Assembly: GCF_000003815.2 (NCBI RefSeq) | Contig: NC_049987.1 | Location: 20,516,547-20,580,546, forward strand | Reading direction: 5' to 3' | Origin: Branchiostoma floridae | Taxonomy: Eukaryota > Chordata > Leptocardii > Amphioxiformes > Branchiostomatidae | Length of the DNA stretch: 64,000 nucleotides | Shown here: in pieces, positions 34,869 to 47,065 of the stretch | Layout of the letters: each line of letters opens with the position of its first letter | Position numbering within the stretch: the stretch's first letter is position 1 | The notes under the pieces: generated by a model | The model's database searches: none | Seen by the model: the letters and a program-made list of their open reading frames with translations, nothing else | Told to the model about the DNA's origin: nothing | Program-made: the position numbers and the translations under genes

Positions 34869-35002
34869 ACCAGACTCCGGGTCGCTGGAAACCCGTAGAC
34901 GTCGCAGGCTGTTCCCAAGCCGGCTATAGTCCTCTGGTCGGCTTACTCCTCTATTTGTTCTATTTGAAATTTCTACTGGTTTCCAGCGACCCGGAGTCTG
35001 GT
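34869..35002. mobile_element. 134-bp MITE, same family as in the FReD-A intron
   Basis: Inverted arms ACCAGACTCCGGGTCGCTGG and CCAGCGACCCGGAGTCTGGT with AAAC/GTTT continuing inward. An inner AAGCCGGCTATAG / CTGGTCGGCTT pair and the GAAATTTCTACT segment match the 3417-3598 copy. Confidence 0.8.
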
Positions 35003-35010
35003 AGACACTA

Positions 35011-35185
35011 ACTTATAATGAATGAATGAATGACAGACCTTTATTGTACATTCATGCCTCGACGGGCTAGGTACAGGTCACTGATAACAGACATAACAGA
35101 CATATGCAGAAAGATCATAACAGACATATGCAGAAAGATCAAGATACAACCCTCAAGCACCCGACCTTTTTTTGCGACTAAAATG
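35011..35185 (-). repeat. LINE-tail-like (GAAT)n and flanking repeat
   Basis: ATGAATGAATGAATGACAGACCTTTATTGTACATTC resembles the 3' end of a LINE on - with a simple-repeat tail. AACAGACATATGCAGAAAGATC is tandemly duplicated (35090-35140). The family is not identified. Confidence 0.45.
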
Positions 35186-37627
35186 ACCGAGTGGGGTCCA
35201 AACGGACCCCAAAATGTTTTGTTCATAACATCTCAGTCCCAATTCCTATCGGTGATCATTTTGCATACATGGCTTCGTAATAGAGAATACAGGTAGACTA
35301 ACCTGCTAAACTGTATGTGCTTCTCAGCACTCTGCTGGGGCACCAATGCCGGATCCTCAGTCAGTCTCCGCCCTTCCTCAACGTTTCGTCCCCTTTGCTA
35401 CTGATACGTTTCCGGGCGGCGGGACAGCAGGGGGGACGTCTCCCACCTGCTTCCGGCACTGGTGCCTCACTTCTGGACGGCTTTCTTCCAACACTTGTCC
35501 TTCCTTTTAATCCACAGGAAAAAGCTGCTTCTTTCTGCCTCTTCAGTCACCTGCCTGACAAACTGAGACTGTAACTTCCCCTGTATCTGTAGATCCCTAC
35601 ACAAGCGTAGGAGGGATGTTCCTGCAAACCCTCTGGTTCCGACCTCGACTGGGTAGACTCTGCTTCTCCACCCTTGTTGTTTACATTGATCAGCTAACTC
35701 TTCGTATTTTAGTTTCTTCCTCTCGTAGGCCTCTTGAATATTCTCTTCCCATGGAACGGTGAGTTCTATAATCAGCACAGACTTCTGGTCCTCTGACCAC
35801 AGAACCAAATCGGGTCTCAACTGTGTGACACAAATTGTACTTGGAAAACGGAGTTGTCTATCAAGATCTACTGCCATTTCCCATTTCCCTCTACTCAGTG
35901 GGCCGCCGCCAGTGTTGATGTTGTTGCTGTCTGCTGATTTGGGCTTCTGGCCCTCCCTTACAAACTGGATTGGTTGTGTTCGTGCAGTAGCACCTTTGGC
36001 TTTCTTCCTCACCTCCTCCAGCATCACTGCAATTAGCCTGAGCACCTTGTTATGCCTCCATGTGTAACGACCCTGTTGTAAGGCAATTTTGCAGTTAGAT
36101 AGAATGTGTTTCAGGTCAGCTTGGGCTTGGCCGCACAGTTGACAAGACTCCTCATTCTTATACCAACGTGTGAGGTTGTAGGGGCTGGGGAGGACATCAT
36201 ACACTGAGCGGAGGAGGAAACTCAACCTAGCATTCTGCATGCTCCACAGATCGCTCCACGTGAGCCTCCTCTCCACTGCGCCTTCCCAGTTGAGCCAGGC
36301 TCCCTGTTGGCTCTGGCCGACTGCTGTTACTCTCCGCCTCTCCTCCTCCATCCTCTTAACCTCTTGGATAACCAACTGTCTCCTTTCCCTGGGGTTCGCA
36401 CTTTTCCACCTTTGGTCTCTCTTGCCCCAGCCAAAACCTGCTCGCCCCACTTGGACTGATCCCACCAGGTCTTTGTGTTGTTGTCTACTGATGGCTTGAC
36501 TTATGGAGGTACTTGCACTCCATTTCTTTCCGGTGCTAAGGCCTTGGTTTGCTGCTCTCACTGAAGGGTCCTGAGAGCCCTCCAATTCCAACACCAGTCG
36601 GACCTTTTCTAACTTGAAATCTTCTGCAATTGACGAGAAAGGAAGGTTGAGCTTGTTCTTGCCATACAGAGCGACAGATGAGAGACATCTCGGCACACCT
36701 AACCACCGTCGGAAGTAGGCGTTGGCCTTTCTGTCGATCTGGTCAACTGTTGACACAGAAATGTTGTACATCTTGAGTGGCCACTTAAGCCTTGGAAACA
36801 GCGTCAATGTAAGAGGAATATTTTGACATGTTAAGGTGCTGCTAATTCCACCTCATTATCATAATTTATGCAAAAGATCAGAAGGACCATGTTTTGCTCT
36901 AAACCCATTCTGACCAGAGAGGGGAATTTTGAGGCCCTCAGCAAGCTTTATGTCGCATAACTCATGAACGGCTGGTGCTAAAACTACGAAACTTAGTAAT
37001 ATATCACAAAATATTGTTAGCAAAATATTTTTGTCAATAAAGTAAATTTATCATTATTTAGGGTTGCCATGGCAACGGAATTCTGACAGGCATATTTTTA
37101 AAAAAAATTTCCAATTTCGATTTAAACAAGGTTTTTTTGGTAAACCATGCTTGTTTTCTTAAAACAATAAAATTCTATGAAGTTTCATGCTATTTTCATG
37201 ATTCAAAATTTATAATTTATGCTAATTTCATGACGTCATTAGTCAAAATCCAAGATGGCCGCCCTTATAAACTAAATGACGTCATAATTTCGTCATATTA
37301 TATGATGATGACACAGAAGTTTTTATTGTGATTTAGTGTTACATGTTTATTATCCTCTGAAAGTTTGGTGGTGATAGGATAAGTAGTTACGGAGTTAGAC
37401 TCAAACGTTTGTTTCAAAACCTGCACTTTTTGGCTGGGGTCCGTTTGGACCCCAGACGTACTGATCACGGAATTTCTTTATAGCTTCCACAGTATTGTAC
37501 CGATCTTCATAAAAACTTAGGAGAATGTATAGAAGATATTGGCTGACAAAGTCACGGAAGGATTTTTTCGTCAGATAAAAAATGTTCAAATGGTACATAA
37601 AAATTTACGCCTGGGGTCCAAATGGAC
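35186..37627. mobile_element. 2.4-kb TIR element (GGGGTCC ends) containing a LINE fragment
   Basis: Left ACCGAGTGGGGTCCAAACGG and right CCAAATGGACCCCACTCGGG are inverted. Each end contains its own small palindrome TGGGGTCCNNNTGGACCCCA-like, and a third copy lies at 37435-37454. The right end is followed by TGTTTAAC, so a piggyBac-like TTAA site is possible, but the left side does not show it. Sequence 36810-37430 is AT-rich and noncoding. A truncated RLE LINE occupies 35297-36807. Confidence 0.55.
35467..36807 (-). pseudogene. C-terminal part of an RLE-type (R2/NeSL-like) LINE reverse transcriptase
   Basis: An open frame of 446 codons begins within the region after the RT palm (RRWLGVPRCLSSVALYGKNK is typical of the post-RT region). 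At residues 222-239 is a C-x2-C-x8-H-x4-C zinc knuckle. The restriction-like endonuclease follows, with RPD at 331-333 and a downstream acidic residue in VLIIELTV (E348), then a Lys/Arg-rich helix (EAYERKKLKYEEL). The polymerase catalytic motifs are absent: the element is 5'-truncated, as most LINE copies are. The remaining frame is unbroken, suggesting a fairly young insertion, or a fusion reading frame conserved by chance. Confidence 0.75.
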
Positions 37628-37639
37628 CCCACTCGGGTG

Positions 37640-38740
37640 TTTAACTAATTGAAGCTAACAGGATAATAATGTTGCGGCGTTCTACGCGCCAAAGTCTGGA
37701 AGGCACAGCCTTTTAGATATTTAGTACCGCCAATATTACCGTACCGTTGAATCTTTGGGCCTTTCAATGAAATATTAAGGCTAATCATAGTAAAGTTTCC
37801 ATCGAAGTGCTCACATGACGTTTTCGATAGAGTCCAAGAGTCATCACCGTAGCCGGTACATTTATAGGATCGAATCAACACATGTTTTGAAAACCGTTGA
37901 CTTCAGTATTGGATCTTTCCACGCCCTTTGACCGTGCACCAAGCTCCAGCGTCAGAAACACCACGTACTTGCCCAATTCGCAATTTCAAATCGTGGACAG
38001 TATTAATCAACATAGTCAGCTTATATCTCCTACTTTATCCTGTTGTAGGACCTGGGGGTATTCTCCAAATAGATGTGTCGGTCTTTGGAGATAGATAATG
38101 TGTCAATGAATACATAATCAGCCGAATTTTGTGGAATTCACCTTGGGATGAATTTCGCGATGTGTGTTTTGTAAAACAATATGACACTCACTAAACCCAT
38201 GCAGACCCTACTCGGTACCCATGCATTCCCTACACACATAGACACTTTGTTTATCGTGCATATTTTCGGAATAAATGAGGATCGCTAAGCACACCGAGAA
38301 GGCAAATCGCTCATAAGATAGCAAAGAACACATAACAAAACGAGATTTCTTAGCGATCCTGAAATTAGTTTTGTAACCTTACCTGAAGGTTTTGCATTGT
38401 ATTCAGCCATAATATTAATTCAATAAGAGGGTACTTGGGGAGTTTAATAGAAGATTGAGGCACGTGGAGCAACTGGGTACTTTATCGTATAATGTGAAGT
38501 AGTATGCATTTATTACTTCCTATAATTAATATCTATCGGAAAATAGCACTCCCGTGTGGAGTGGAATGCCCCTTTAAGCGTAGCTGGCTCCAGAATTTTA
38601 GCGTACAATGAAGCCTAGATTGAAAATCCATACTATATCTCATTATATGCATGTACTTAGCCCGACAAGGCATGAATTGGCTATTATAATTATCAAGATG
38701 CAAGGACCATACATGATATTGAACGTTTTTTCCCATTTCC
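37640..38740. other. No recognised gene; upstream region of the sialyltransferase gene
   Basis: AT-rich. Near 38270-38360 GATCGCTAAG and CTTAGCGATC form a loose inverted repeat. The final pyrimidine-rich stretch (TTTTTCCCATTTCCTCTCAG) is a good splice acceptor 14 bases before the ATG at 38761. Confidence 0.5.
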
Positions 38741-38760
38741 TCTCAGAGTGCTGCTCAGTC

Positions 38761-40685
38761 ATGGTCACGAAAAGACAGTCTGTCCTGTGCCTGGCGTTTG
38801 TTGTCACGACCGTGCTACTGGTGGTGATGGACAAATGGACAGGCATGTTCAAGCTTGCCGTGTTCATGTGGGGCCCATGCGCTGTTCATCCTACAATCCG
38901 GTTAGCACTCGAGTCTCAGAACCGAGCCACGGGCACGGTGCACGGCCACTTCAACATGGAACGAATTCATCTAATCCAGTAAGTTATTACACAACTTTAT
39001 AGAGAACTTTATTGACACGACAAAGGTAAAGGGAGTCACCCGAAGATTTTCCGTAATACATTGTATTTCGAACTCTAAAGGACCTCATTGGATGAGCCTG
39101 TTATAAAACCAGAATGGCATTACTTTTTTACTCCCACCCCTAACACTACAGTATGTGTTTGATAGATGAATATTTGCAGACCTGTACATGTTTCCACACA
39201 GAAACATCACACGAGAGTATTTCGACCCAAAAAAGAACATCATTGATTTCGATGACATCGACGTCTTTTTGGAGAAGTGCAACCCGGCAACATTCACACG
39301 TCTCAACTCTGCAGGGGTGCCCTGTGACGTCACGCACACACACGTCAATCATTATCGGACATGCGCAGTGGTAGGGAACGGAGGGATACTGCTGAACAGC
39401 GGCTGTGGTGCGGAGATAGACGCTCACGACTTCGTCATTCGGAACAACCTCCCGCCAACTGCCCCGTACGCCAACGATGTTGGGAAGAAGACCGACCTCA
39501 CAACGATAAACTATGCAAAAGTGTGCGAGATCTTCACCAACTTAGGATCAGAAAACGAGACTGCGAGAAGAGCTATCCTTACCCGACTGAGTGAGTCGCC
39601 AGGGATGATATTTAGTTATTCCCTTTCTGCAGTGGGTAGATGGTCCGAATACAGTAAACTCAAGGCCATAGATCGAGTCATCAGAGACAACAAAATCCCC
39701 GTTACACTAGCGTTCTCGCACCAGTCTGCAATGGAAAACAAACGGTAAGTCCTTGAAAAAAATATTGTATGGGGTTTTCTCACTTAACTGAAGCTGCGGC
39801 ACTTTGGCGACCTCTGTTTCGTTTTGTTTGTTTGAACTTTGTTTATTCATTAAAGTTCAAATCGACCTGCAGCCGCTTTTCATCGAGGTCATGAGGGACG
39901 AGGGTCAGACAACGTATCTAACAGTGGTACAGTTTAAAGTCCTATTACATTGTTTAATGAGTCTTATAAGTCTATGCCCACATAAATGATTTGAAAGAGC
40001 GTTTAACGAATTTCATCTATACAAAACGGATATGTTTATACCAAGGAGGTTATCTGAATATAACCTCCTTGTTTATACTTATTCTTACTTTGCGCATCTT
40101 TTATTTTCATGAATAATTTTTTGTCATTGAGGACTAATGTGAGCTTTGTCTTGAGGTATCACCCAGTGCCATCATTTGTCGATTAATAGTGAATGAAATC
40201 CTTTTTTTACTTGAGCAGCTTCGTAGAATCAAATTTTGAAGGATATAAAGTTGTAAAAAAATTCGTTGGACATCGCCGGAAGAAAAATGGAAAATTACCT
40301 GTTAACAAACACCCTCCTCCCACGAGTTTTTTTCTGGGTGAACTTGAAATGCAAGAGCCTCGTATGTCATTTCCGATACAATAGCTGACTGTTCGATGGT
40401 ACATTCTCTTTTTCCAGTTTGTACTGCAAACTTGCCGGAAAACGTTGGAAACTCCCGTCCACGGGCCTGAACACCTTCGCCCTGGCCTCGACTTTCTGTG
40501 ACAGGATCTCCATGTACGGGTACTACCCCCTGACAACATACAACAACAGGAACGTCTCTTACCACTACTATGACCAAGGATATTATGGTCCCTGGCACAA
40601 GATGGAGGAAGAGTTCGCCATGTTGCAGGGTTTCCATAACCTTGGAGTAATCAGACACGTTATAGGCGAGTGTAATTCTGACTGA
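38761..40685 (+). CDS. Alpha-2,8-sialyltransferase-type gene (GT29, ST8SIA group), intact
   Basis: Three coding exons, 38761-38978, 39202-39744 and 40418-40685, join in phase to 342 codons plus TGA. A signal anchor (LCLAFVVTTVLLVVM) at ~9-23 indicates a type II Golgi protein. Sialyl motif L runs ~126-173 (TCAVVGNGGILLNSGCG, IDAHDFVIRNNLPP, NDVGKKTDLTT), motif S ~267-289 (PSTGLNTFALASTFCDRISMYG), motif III near 302-306 (YHYYD), and motif VS as H314-x4-E319. Motif L with NSGCG and the IDxHDFVIR run point to the alpha-2,8 group (ST8SIA), which adds sialic acid from CMP-sialic acid to sialylated glycoproteins or gangliosides. Which linkage product is made cannot be read from sequence. It is somewhat short (family ~355-380) with all motifs kept. 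AATAAA at 41276 is a possible poly(A) signal. It lies inside the giant element. Confidence 0.9.
40041..40071. repeat. Small hairpin in the sialyltransferase intron
   Basis: CCAAGGAGGTTAT and ATAACCTCCTTG flank a short loop. The AAGGAGGTTA motif also occurs alone at 28602 and as TTAACCTCCTTGG at 32175, so it may be the core of a small dispersed element. Confidence 0.6.
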
Positions 40686-41871
40686 AGAGCGTCTAGAGGG
40701 CAATTATTTGTTCAATGTTATATTACACTAGTTTCCTAGTGACAGAAAGCACAGTTCTATCATAAATTCAAACTTTCTGCGAAACTTTTGTGTGTTTTAA
40801 AACTTTCTACAAAACTGTTGTGTGCCATATTTTCTCTAAGCCGGTAGTATAGGTGTGAACATGAGCCTGGCTGTGTAAATTTGTCTAAAAGTGCAAAATG
40901 TGGCACAACATATTCCAAACAAGCGTGAAACATGCAAAGGAACAGATTTTGAGATATGGTCATCTTAACTTCTGCCCTGGAGAACGCTGGCGGCATTTTG
41001 TGGTTTAAATACCTGATATAATCGAGTCCATTCCAAGTCACCACAAGGGGTTTTTGACAATACTAGAAAGAATTTTGAATTGTTTTCAATGAAAGAATAT
41101 CAAAGCCACAATTGTTATAATTGTTTCACAAAAGATTGAATAAGATAGTTGAATATGAGACTTTGAATCTATATGAATTTTTTTGAATACTTAACCGTAC
41201 AAAATGTCTTTAAAGTTTTGTTGCATCAATATTCAAACATCTACGTGATTATTTCATATATCATATATATTTACAAATAAATGCATTTGTCTGTGAAATC
41301 AACTTTGGCATTTTACGACATTAGTACTTGTATGCCTTGTACAATATTTTTTTATCTTGACGCATATGATAGAAATTCGTAGTTTCTTTCTTGAGTTACC
41401 TTCCTTTAATTGATTTCACACAAATACCACTGCAGTTCCACAGAAAGCTGATAGGGGTCTCAAACTTACATCAGATATTATCGTAAGCTATCTACCAAGA
41501 AAAAAATCAAGACTATAACGTTAGCATGTAAACGTTTTTAAAAAAATTTCTGCAGTAGTGCTAAGTTCATACGCCATAGGGGACCAAAGTCGACATTTAC
41601 AAACAGTTGGAGAGCAGTTATATTCATCTCTATTATCTATTTCTTATTATTCAGTTCCTAAGATAATTAACAAAAGTAACTAAATTATACATCACTGACA
41701 GAAAAATACAAGCACATTTTTTGTTTGTTTACAAGATGCACAATGTCTTACCGCAATTGCAATATCAAAGTCACAGGATTTCTACCAGCAAATTTATTAC
41801 ATCTCTATATATATGCCCTTAGAGTGAGACTCGGACGAATAAGAATTTTGCTCTCAAAGCCCGTATCTATG
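40686..41871. repeat. 3' flank of the sialyltransferase gene, shared with GAL3ST-2
   Basis: 41290-41500 aligns with 30830-31050 downstream of GAL3ST-2. 41725-41870 (with CTCTCAAAGCCCGTATCTAT) continues into the repeat found at 42690-42810. No gene is visible. Confidence 0.6.
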
Positions 41872-42360
41872 TACAGTCAAACCTGCCCGAGCGACCACCT
41901 CTTCTCAGCGACCACCTGGCCATTTCGACCGCTTTTTCTCGGTCCCGATTTATTTTCCCATTGACGTAAGCATTAAGCGACCTTTTCTCAACGACCACCT
42001 GGCCAACGCGACCGCGACCGGCCCAAATTGAGACCCATAACGACCACATCATTTTCAAGATTGAGGTTTTCATCGATTTTTTATGATAACTAGCGCGATT
42101 TTGTGCCGAAATCGGGCAGTTTGTGTCGGATTTTGGGGTTAAATTTACAGTTTACAGTGTGCGTGTTGTATTTGACAGTAAAGACCTCGCTTCTTTGCGT
42201 GCGTGCAGTGTGCTTGCTATTTGCCACTAAACACAACGGAAACCATTTACACTTTGCATCGGGCATGTTTTGAGTCGATACTCTTCTCAGCGACCACCTG
42301 TCCAAATCGACCGCTTTTTTACGGTCCCCCGGGTGGTCGTCTTGGGAGGGTTTGACTGTA
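41872..42360. mobile_element. 489-bp mariner/Tc1-like MITE
   Basis: It begins TACAGTCAAACCTGCCCGAG and ends GGGAGGGTTTGACTGTA, with TA at both borders. Several internal GCGACCACCT copies are visible. The CAGTCAAACC end with TA duplication is a pattern known for non-autonomous Tc1/mariner-group elements. It splits a repeat whose uninterrupted form is at 42690-42770. Confidence 0.75.
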
Positions 42361-43732
42361 TTTTGCTTCCATTCTGGGACAAGGCGGCCACTCTTGTTCG
42401 AGAAAGGCCGCAAAATACACGGAAAAAAGGTTAAAGTGAGAACAAGAGACTTATATTTGCAATATTACAAGAAGTAAAAAATAAACTAAGGTAACTTGCT
42501 CAGAGTAGAATGATTGCACTTCATAATGATATACACAAAATATTTGAAATGTAACAAAGGTCAGGTACACATTATATTGGTCAGAAAATATCATTTTACG
42601 GAAATAAAACTAATTACTGACAGCTATATTCATACATTTATAGAACACGATGTGGAACCATGACTAGTAATTATTAGATATACGCGAGACTTTCGCTCTA
42701 AAAGCCTGTATTCAAGTCTTTTGCCTCTATTTTGGGACAAGGTGGCCACTCTTGTACCACAATACAGGCGAAATACACGAATTAGAAGGCTTAGTGAGAA
42801 CAAAAGACTTCAGTCAGTATCTTGAAAAGAACGAACGCAAAACAAACATTTTATTGCCAGACACCTCGTTACGGATGGTACAATCAATACATTTACAACA
42901 AGCGTTCGCAGAACTCAACCTTCGTGAAATGGGTGATGGTGCGGTGGTGGAGGGTTTATATGTAGACGTGTCATTGGCTAGCTTTAGTTCTGTGTCGTCC
43001 ACAGAGCGTCACTTGTAAGTGGAAGTGAGAAGGCGAGGTGTTGAGAGGATGTTGTTGGTTTTAAATATGAAACTGTGAGGTGCATGTCAGGATGAGCGTT
43101 TTCTACGTCAGGCCGACATTATTGGAGACTTTTGTATGTCATTAAGAATCTAAAAGGCAAGTTACTTGGAATCTTGGCAGTAGGTGGTCAATGTTATCTG
43201 TGAAATGCATTGAGAAGTTGTAGAATATAATGCGAAGACAAAGGGTTTGTGGTTTTTACTATGGAATGGAATGTATGTGTACGTTATGGCCTGCTACAAA
43301 CTGTGTAAAATGAAACCGTGTCTCTACGATTTACGGGAGATGAAGAAGGCCTGCTTACGCTTTTTGGGAGAAAGCATGGAGACCGTCACATAGGAAGGTG
43401 CGCCGAAAAAAGTGATATAGGCAGTAGCTGTATTTTAAAAGTATTCTATCATCCATCCTTTCTTGTTTGTGCACATGACACAAACTGTCCTGTCCATTCA
43501 TTTCCATGGACAAAGCAAATACCTTTCATTGTCTTTTGAAGATAAAGACTTATATTGACTGGGCTAAAATCGACTGTTGCATCAAAATATCAATAAAATA
43601 ACACATAAAACAATAACGTTGACCACATCAACGCCGTCATTGGTGAGATCCACATAAATGATCTTCACATCCCCAGCGAACACCTCCAAAATGTGATGGC
43701 TGGTGTCGTCACGGAATGCTCCTCCTCAGGTA
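42361..43732. repeat. Dispersed repeat copies, otherwise no recognised gene
   Basis: 42361-42450 and 42690-42810 both carry the GGGACAAGG(T/C)GGCCACTCTTG block also seen at 31240. An 88-codon open frame (42752-43018) starts within this repeat and has no family I recognise, and its reverse strand is also open, so I do not call it. Confidence 0.55.
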
Positions 43733-44210
43733 CATAAAAGTATAACTTCCATTTTGGGCTTGCGACTTGGAACTCATGGAACTTTTCAGATGACCCCTTT
43801 TCTCTTACCCAATCGTTTTAGTAACCTATCAGTACAAATGGCATGAATCTGCTAACTAGCACCTGCGACCTACCCTAGATTAAATTGCAGAGAAATCAAG
43901 ACATCAAAGTATAACTATCCATCTGGGCTTGCGACTTGTGACTCATGGAACTTTCGACATGACCCCGTGCGTGTCTCTCACCTAATCGTTCTCGCGACAT
44001 GTCGGTACAAATGACGTGATTGTGTTAATTACCACTTGTGTCCTTGTTGTGACCTATATACTCTACATTACATCGCTTGGAAAACAAGACATAAAAGTAT
44101 AACTTCCATTTTGGGCTTGCGACTTGGAAATCATTGAAATTCTGACATGACCCCGTGTCTCTTGCCCAAACGTTCTCGCCACATATCAGTACAAATGGCC
44201 GTGCCGTGGC
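43733..44210. repeat. Tandem repeat, three units of ~170-190 bp
   Basis: ACATNAAAGTATAACTNCCA starts units at 43733, 43903 and 44091. Each continues TGGGCTTGCGACTTG, GACATGACCCC, and AGTACAAATGNC. The units differ by short indels. Confidence 0.85.
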
Positions 44211-45579
44211 GGGAACGTTTTATCCGCCCGCACGGGGCTTGTCAGTCAATAGGACTATACGCCTCGCGACACCTTTTCTGTCCGGGATAACATAAAACAT
44301 GCATAATTTCTTCCTTGGAAGAGAGACTAAATGCTTATCCCGACAAGAAATTTGTCCAATTTCAGCAGGTAGGATAACAAATCCACCGCCGGAAGCAAAT
44401 GTATCAATGGTTGCAACAATGATGATGTCGTAACATTCTTTGTTTCACAATGCAGTCCACTACATTGTGTATCCCATATGTCTAATGTAAACTCCCTATA
44501 AACAATCTCATCAATGACTGCAAGTTACTGTGAAAAACAAACCCTGCTTTGTTCATCAGTGTATTGTACCGGTAGTAACTGTTACATGTGCAACCCTTTT
44601 AAAACGTGTAATACACGCCCCTGTATACAATATCATCATTGCCCTTAGTCTACAGATTATCAAATCTTATGGGGAACATGCACACCCCATCATGTATAAT
44701 GTACTGTCCCTATAAACCATTTTCTCTATTGCGCAACTATGACCTTTGGGATCACTTCCTGTTGGGACGGGGTAAGCATGAAGCCCATCGGCATGACGTA
44801 ATATCACCTAAATATAGCACGATTGCGTAATACCCACGATTGCGTAATACCTACGATTGCGTAAAACCCATTTTCCACCTACAAACATCCCCTGCAAAAC
44901 CGTCAAAAGCCACTAAACGAAAAAATGCCTCGTACGTTTCTTCTCCTTCTCAAGAACTACCCACAGACCAAATATCAGATCAATATGTCATGCCGTTCAT
45001 GAGATTTTCTGTCCACAGACACGCACCATACAACGATTTGCACACATACCTATTGCATTCTGCTAATTACCTCCTAATTTGCATAATAATCATACAATTA
45101 TGTACATCACTACCTAAGCTATCTGCATACCTACAGTCATTCCGATCCATCGACCCCTGCTTCCATAATTCCTTCTCAAAACCTAACACAAGAATGACTT
45201 TCACCGCCCCAGCAAAACCCCTAAGTGGCCAAAACTTACACACCTTACTATTCATTTACACAGCTACTTACCACTTAAAAATCATCACCCAAACATGTCC
45301 CGAAAAAAAAATATCAAAACCGGAAGTTCTGCTGCAGTACAATAACACTCCGCTAGAGCGCCCTGTCGTAACGCAATTCCTACCATTCCTTCGTCATGTC
45401 TAACCCTACCCACATACCAAATATCAAAACAATCCATTTATGCCTTCCCCAGTTATCAGGCTGACAAACGTCCCTCTCACAAAAAAACAGCACCAAAACA
45501 AACCCTTCGTTTCACGAAGGGAAAAACCTGCTACAAATATCAACAGTGCTACTGCACAGAATCCCAACGTTAACATCTA
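44211..45579. other. No recognised gene
   Basis: Contains a triplicated ACGATTGCGTAATACC (44820-44870) and dispersed-repeat pieces (45110-45170, 45330-45440). A 187-codon open frame (44840-45403) lies entirely over repeat sequence with low-complexity composition. I reject it as a gene. Confidence 0.5.
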
Positions 45580-45900
45580 GCAAAAACAGAAGTGGCGAGA
45601 ATCCCAAAAAGTGCAGGACAACTCAAACACCCCACTTAATCCCAACATGCAAGACCCCGATAGGAAAAATCAGAAGTATAACTATTCTACTGAATAAAAT
45701 GTATTGCATTGGTGAAAACCCCACATATGTGAGGGGAATGTGGATACGTACTCCAAAATACTAGTAACTTATCCCAACATACAAAAGCAGACATTAGAGG
45801 GAAACCCTTAAAGATGTGACTATTCTGCTGTACAGAAATATAATTTTAATAAGCATAACACCGGTGAAAGGCCTTGCATGTGTGTGCTGGCAAAATTGCC
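45580..45900 (+). pseudogene. Degenerate C2H2 zinc-finger remnant
   Basis: In shifting frames the DNA reads SGENPKKC (45586), CIGENPTYV with an alternative KPHICEGN (45708), and KHNTGERPCMC (45854). These resemble the H-TGEKP-Y-C linker of tandem C2H2 fingers. The frame is interrupted by stops and indels, and no complete finger survives. Only the linker resemblance supports the call. Confidence 0.4.
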
Positions 45901-46309
45901 AAGATACAATTATCACAAGTAGAATATATCACAATAAAGAGGAAGGCAATCACTTCAATCATGCAGTACATGTACATGTACAAACAGGTAACAGAATAAC
46001 GTTTCAAAAAGACAATCTTTACCAAGGAAGATGAGAAAAGACTATGGCTAACACTCAGAAAAGCTTACCTAAATGTATGTACCAATATACAATGTACATG
46101 ACATCTATATAGCTGCACAATTTGAATTATTCTATGCCTACCTCGTAGATGAAGTTCTTGTTAATCTCAATACAATGCAGACATTAAATTGTTTCATTTT
46201 TTCTCATCAGACTTCAGAAATGCTGCTGTTGGGATTATGATAGGAAATTAATGATTTGTAATGTTAGATTTTGAGCCTTTAAGAACTTAACATACAATAC
46301 CCTCTGTCT

Positions 46310-47065
46310 ATCTGCGACATCGTCAACAGGGAGAATCACAATTTCCTGGTTAGTGACAAGGCGTCGAGCACGTTTTGTTGACATCTTGAGCAATGTTACT
46401 GCTGGTAGATTAGAGCATTCTGAGAGCAGTGGCTACTTCTGCACATAGCGCTTCAGCCAGTTTCTGCGGTATACAGGCCCGATGTATGACTGATTCGGTT
46501 TCTGTGACTATGTCGATGGTCGGGATTGCATCCGGAGTTACTGGAAAGTTCAGTCCTTTAGAGAACAGGGACTTCTCTAATCATGTTAGTTCATAACAAC
46601 TTAGGCTCTTCAATCACTTATATATCTTCCTTTCTGTCCCTGGGTCGTCGTCTTGGTCCGGGACCCAAGATGACGACACAGGGCAGCTTGTGTAATGGTC
46701 CAGGTTCCCGACCCATAGACCATCACACAAGGCAGAAAAGACGGCGGTAGAAGAACCTAAGCAGCCATAAACTAACAAAACCAGAAAAGTCCCTGTTTTC
46801 CAGAGGACTGAACCTCACAGTAACTCCGAAGACAACCCCGGCCATCAACACAATCACAAAAACCTTACCAGCCACACATCGGACCTGCATGCCACGGAAA
46901 CCGACAAAAGCACTGCTTACAAAAGAAACCACCACTCACAAAACACCCCAACCCACCACCACCAACATCACTCAAGATGTCAACAAAACACACTCAAGCA
47001 CCTTCCCACAGGCCAAGAGATTGCAAGTATCCCTGCCAACAATACCTCAGGCAAACACATGGAAT
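46310..47065. repeat. ~750-bp imperfect palindrome
   Basis: The arms mirror each other about 46675: TTTTGTTGACATCTTGAG (46374) against CTCAAGATGTCAACAAAA (46970); GGAGTTACTGGAAAGTTCAG against CTGAACCTCACAGTAACTCC; CAGGGACTTCTC against GAAAAGTCCCTG. Around the centre, ACCCAAGATGACGACACAGGG and GACCATCACACAA-type segments pair with local partners. Outward from the ATGTCAACAAAACG on each arm there is a short coding-like stretch (LVTNQEIVILP-like on the left, LPTGQEIASIP on the right), so each arm may be a decayed copy of one gene end. Confidence 0.65.

Noticed and set aside
44840-45403. 187-codon open frame
   Set aside because: It lies over dispersed repeat sequence found elsewhere in the window, with no recognisable domain, signal peptide or splice support.
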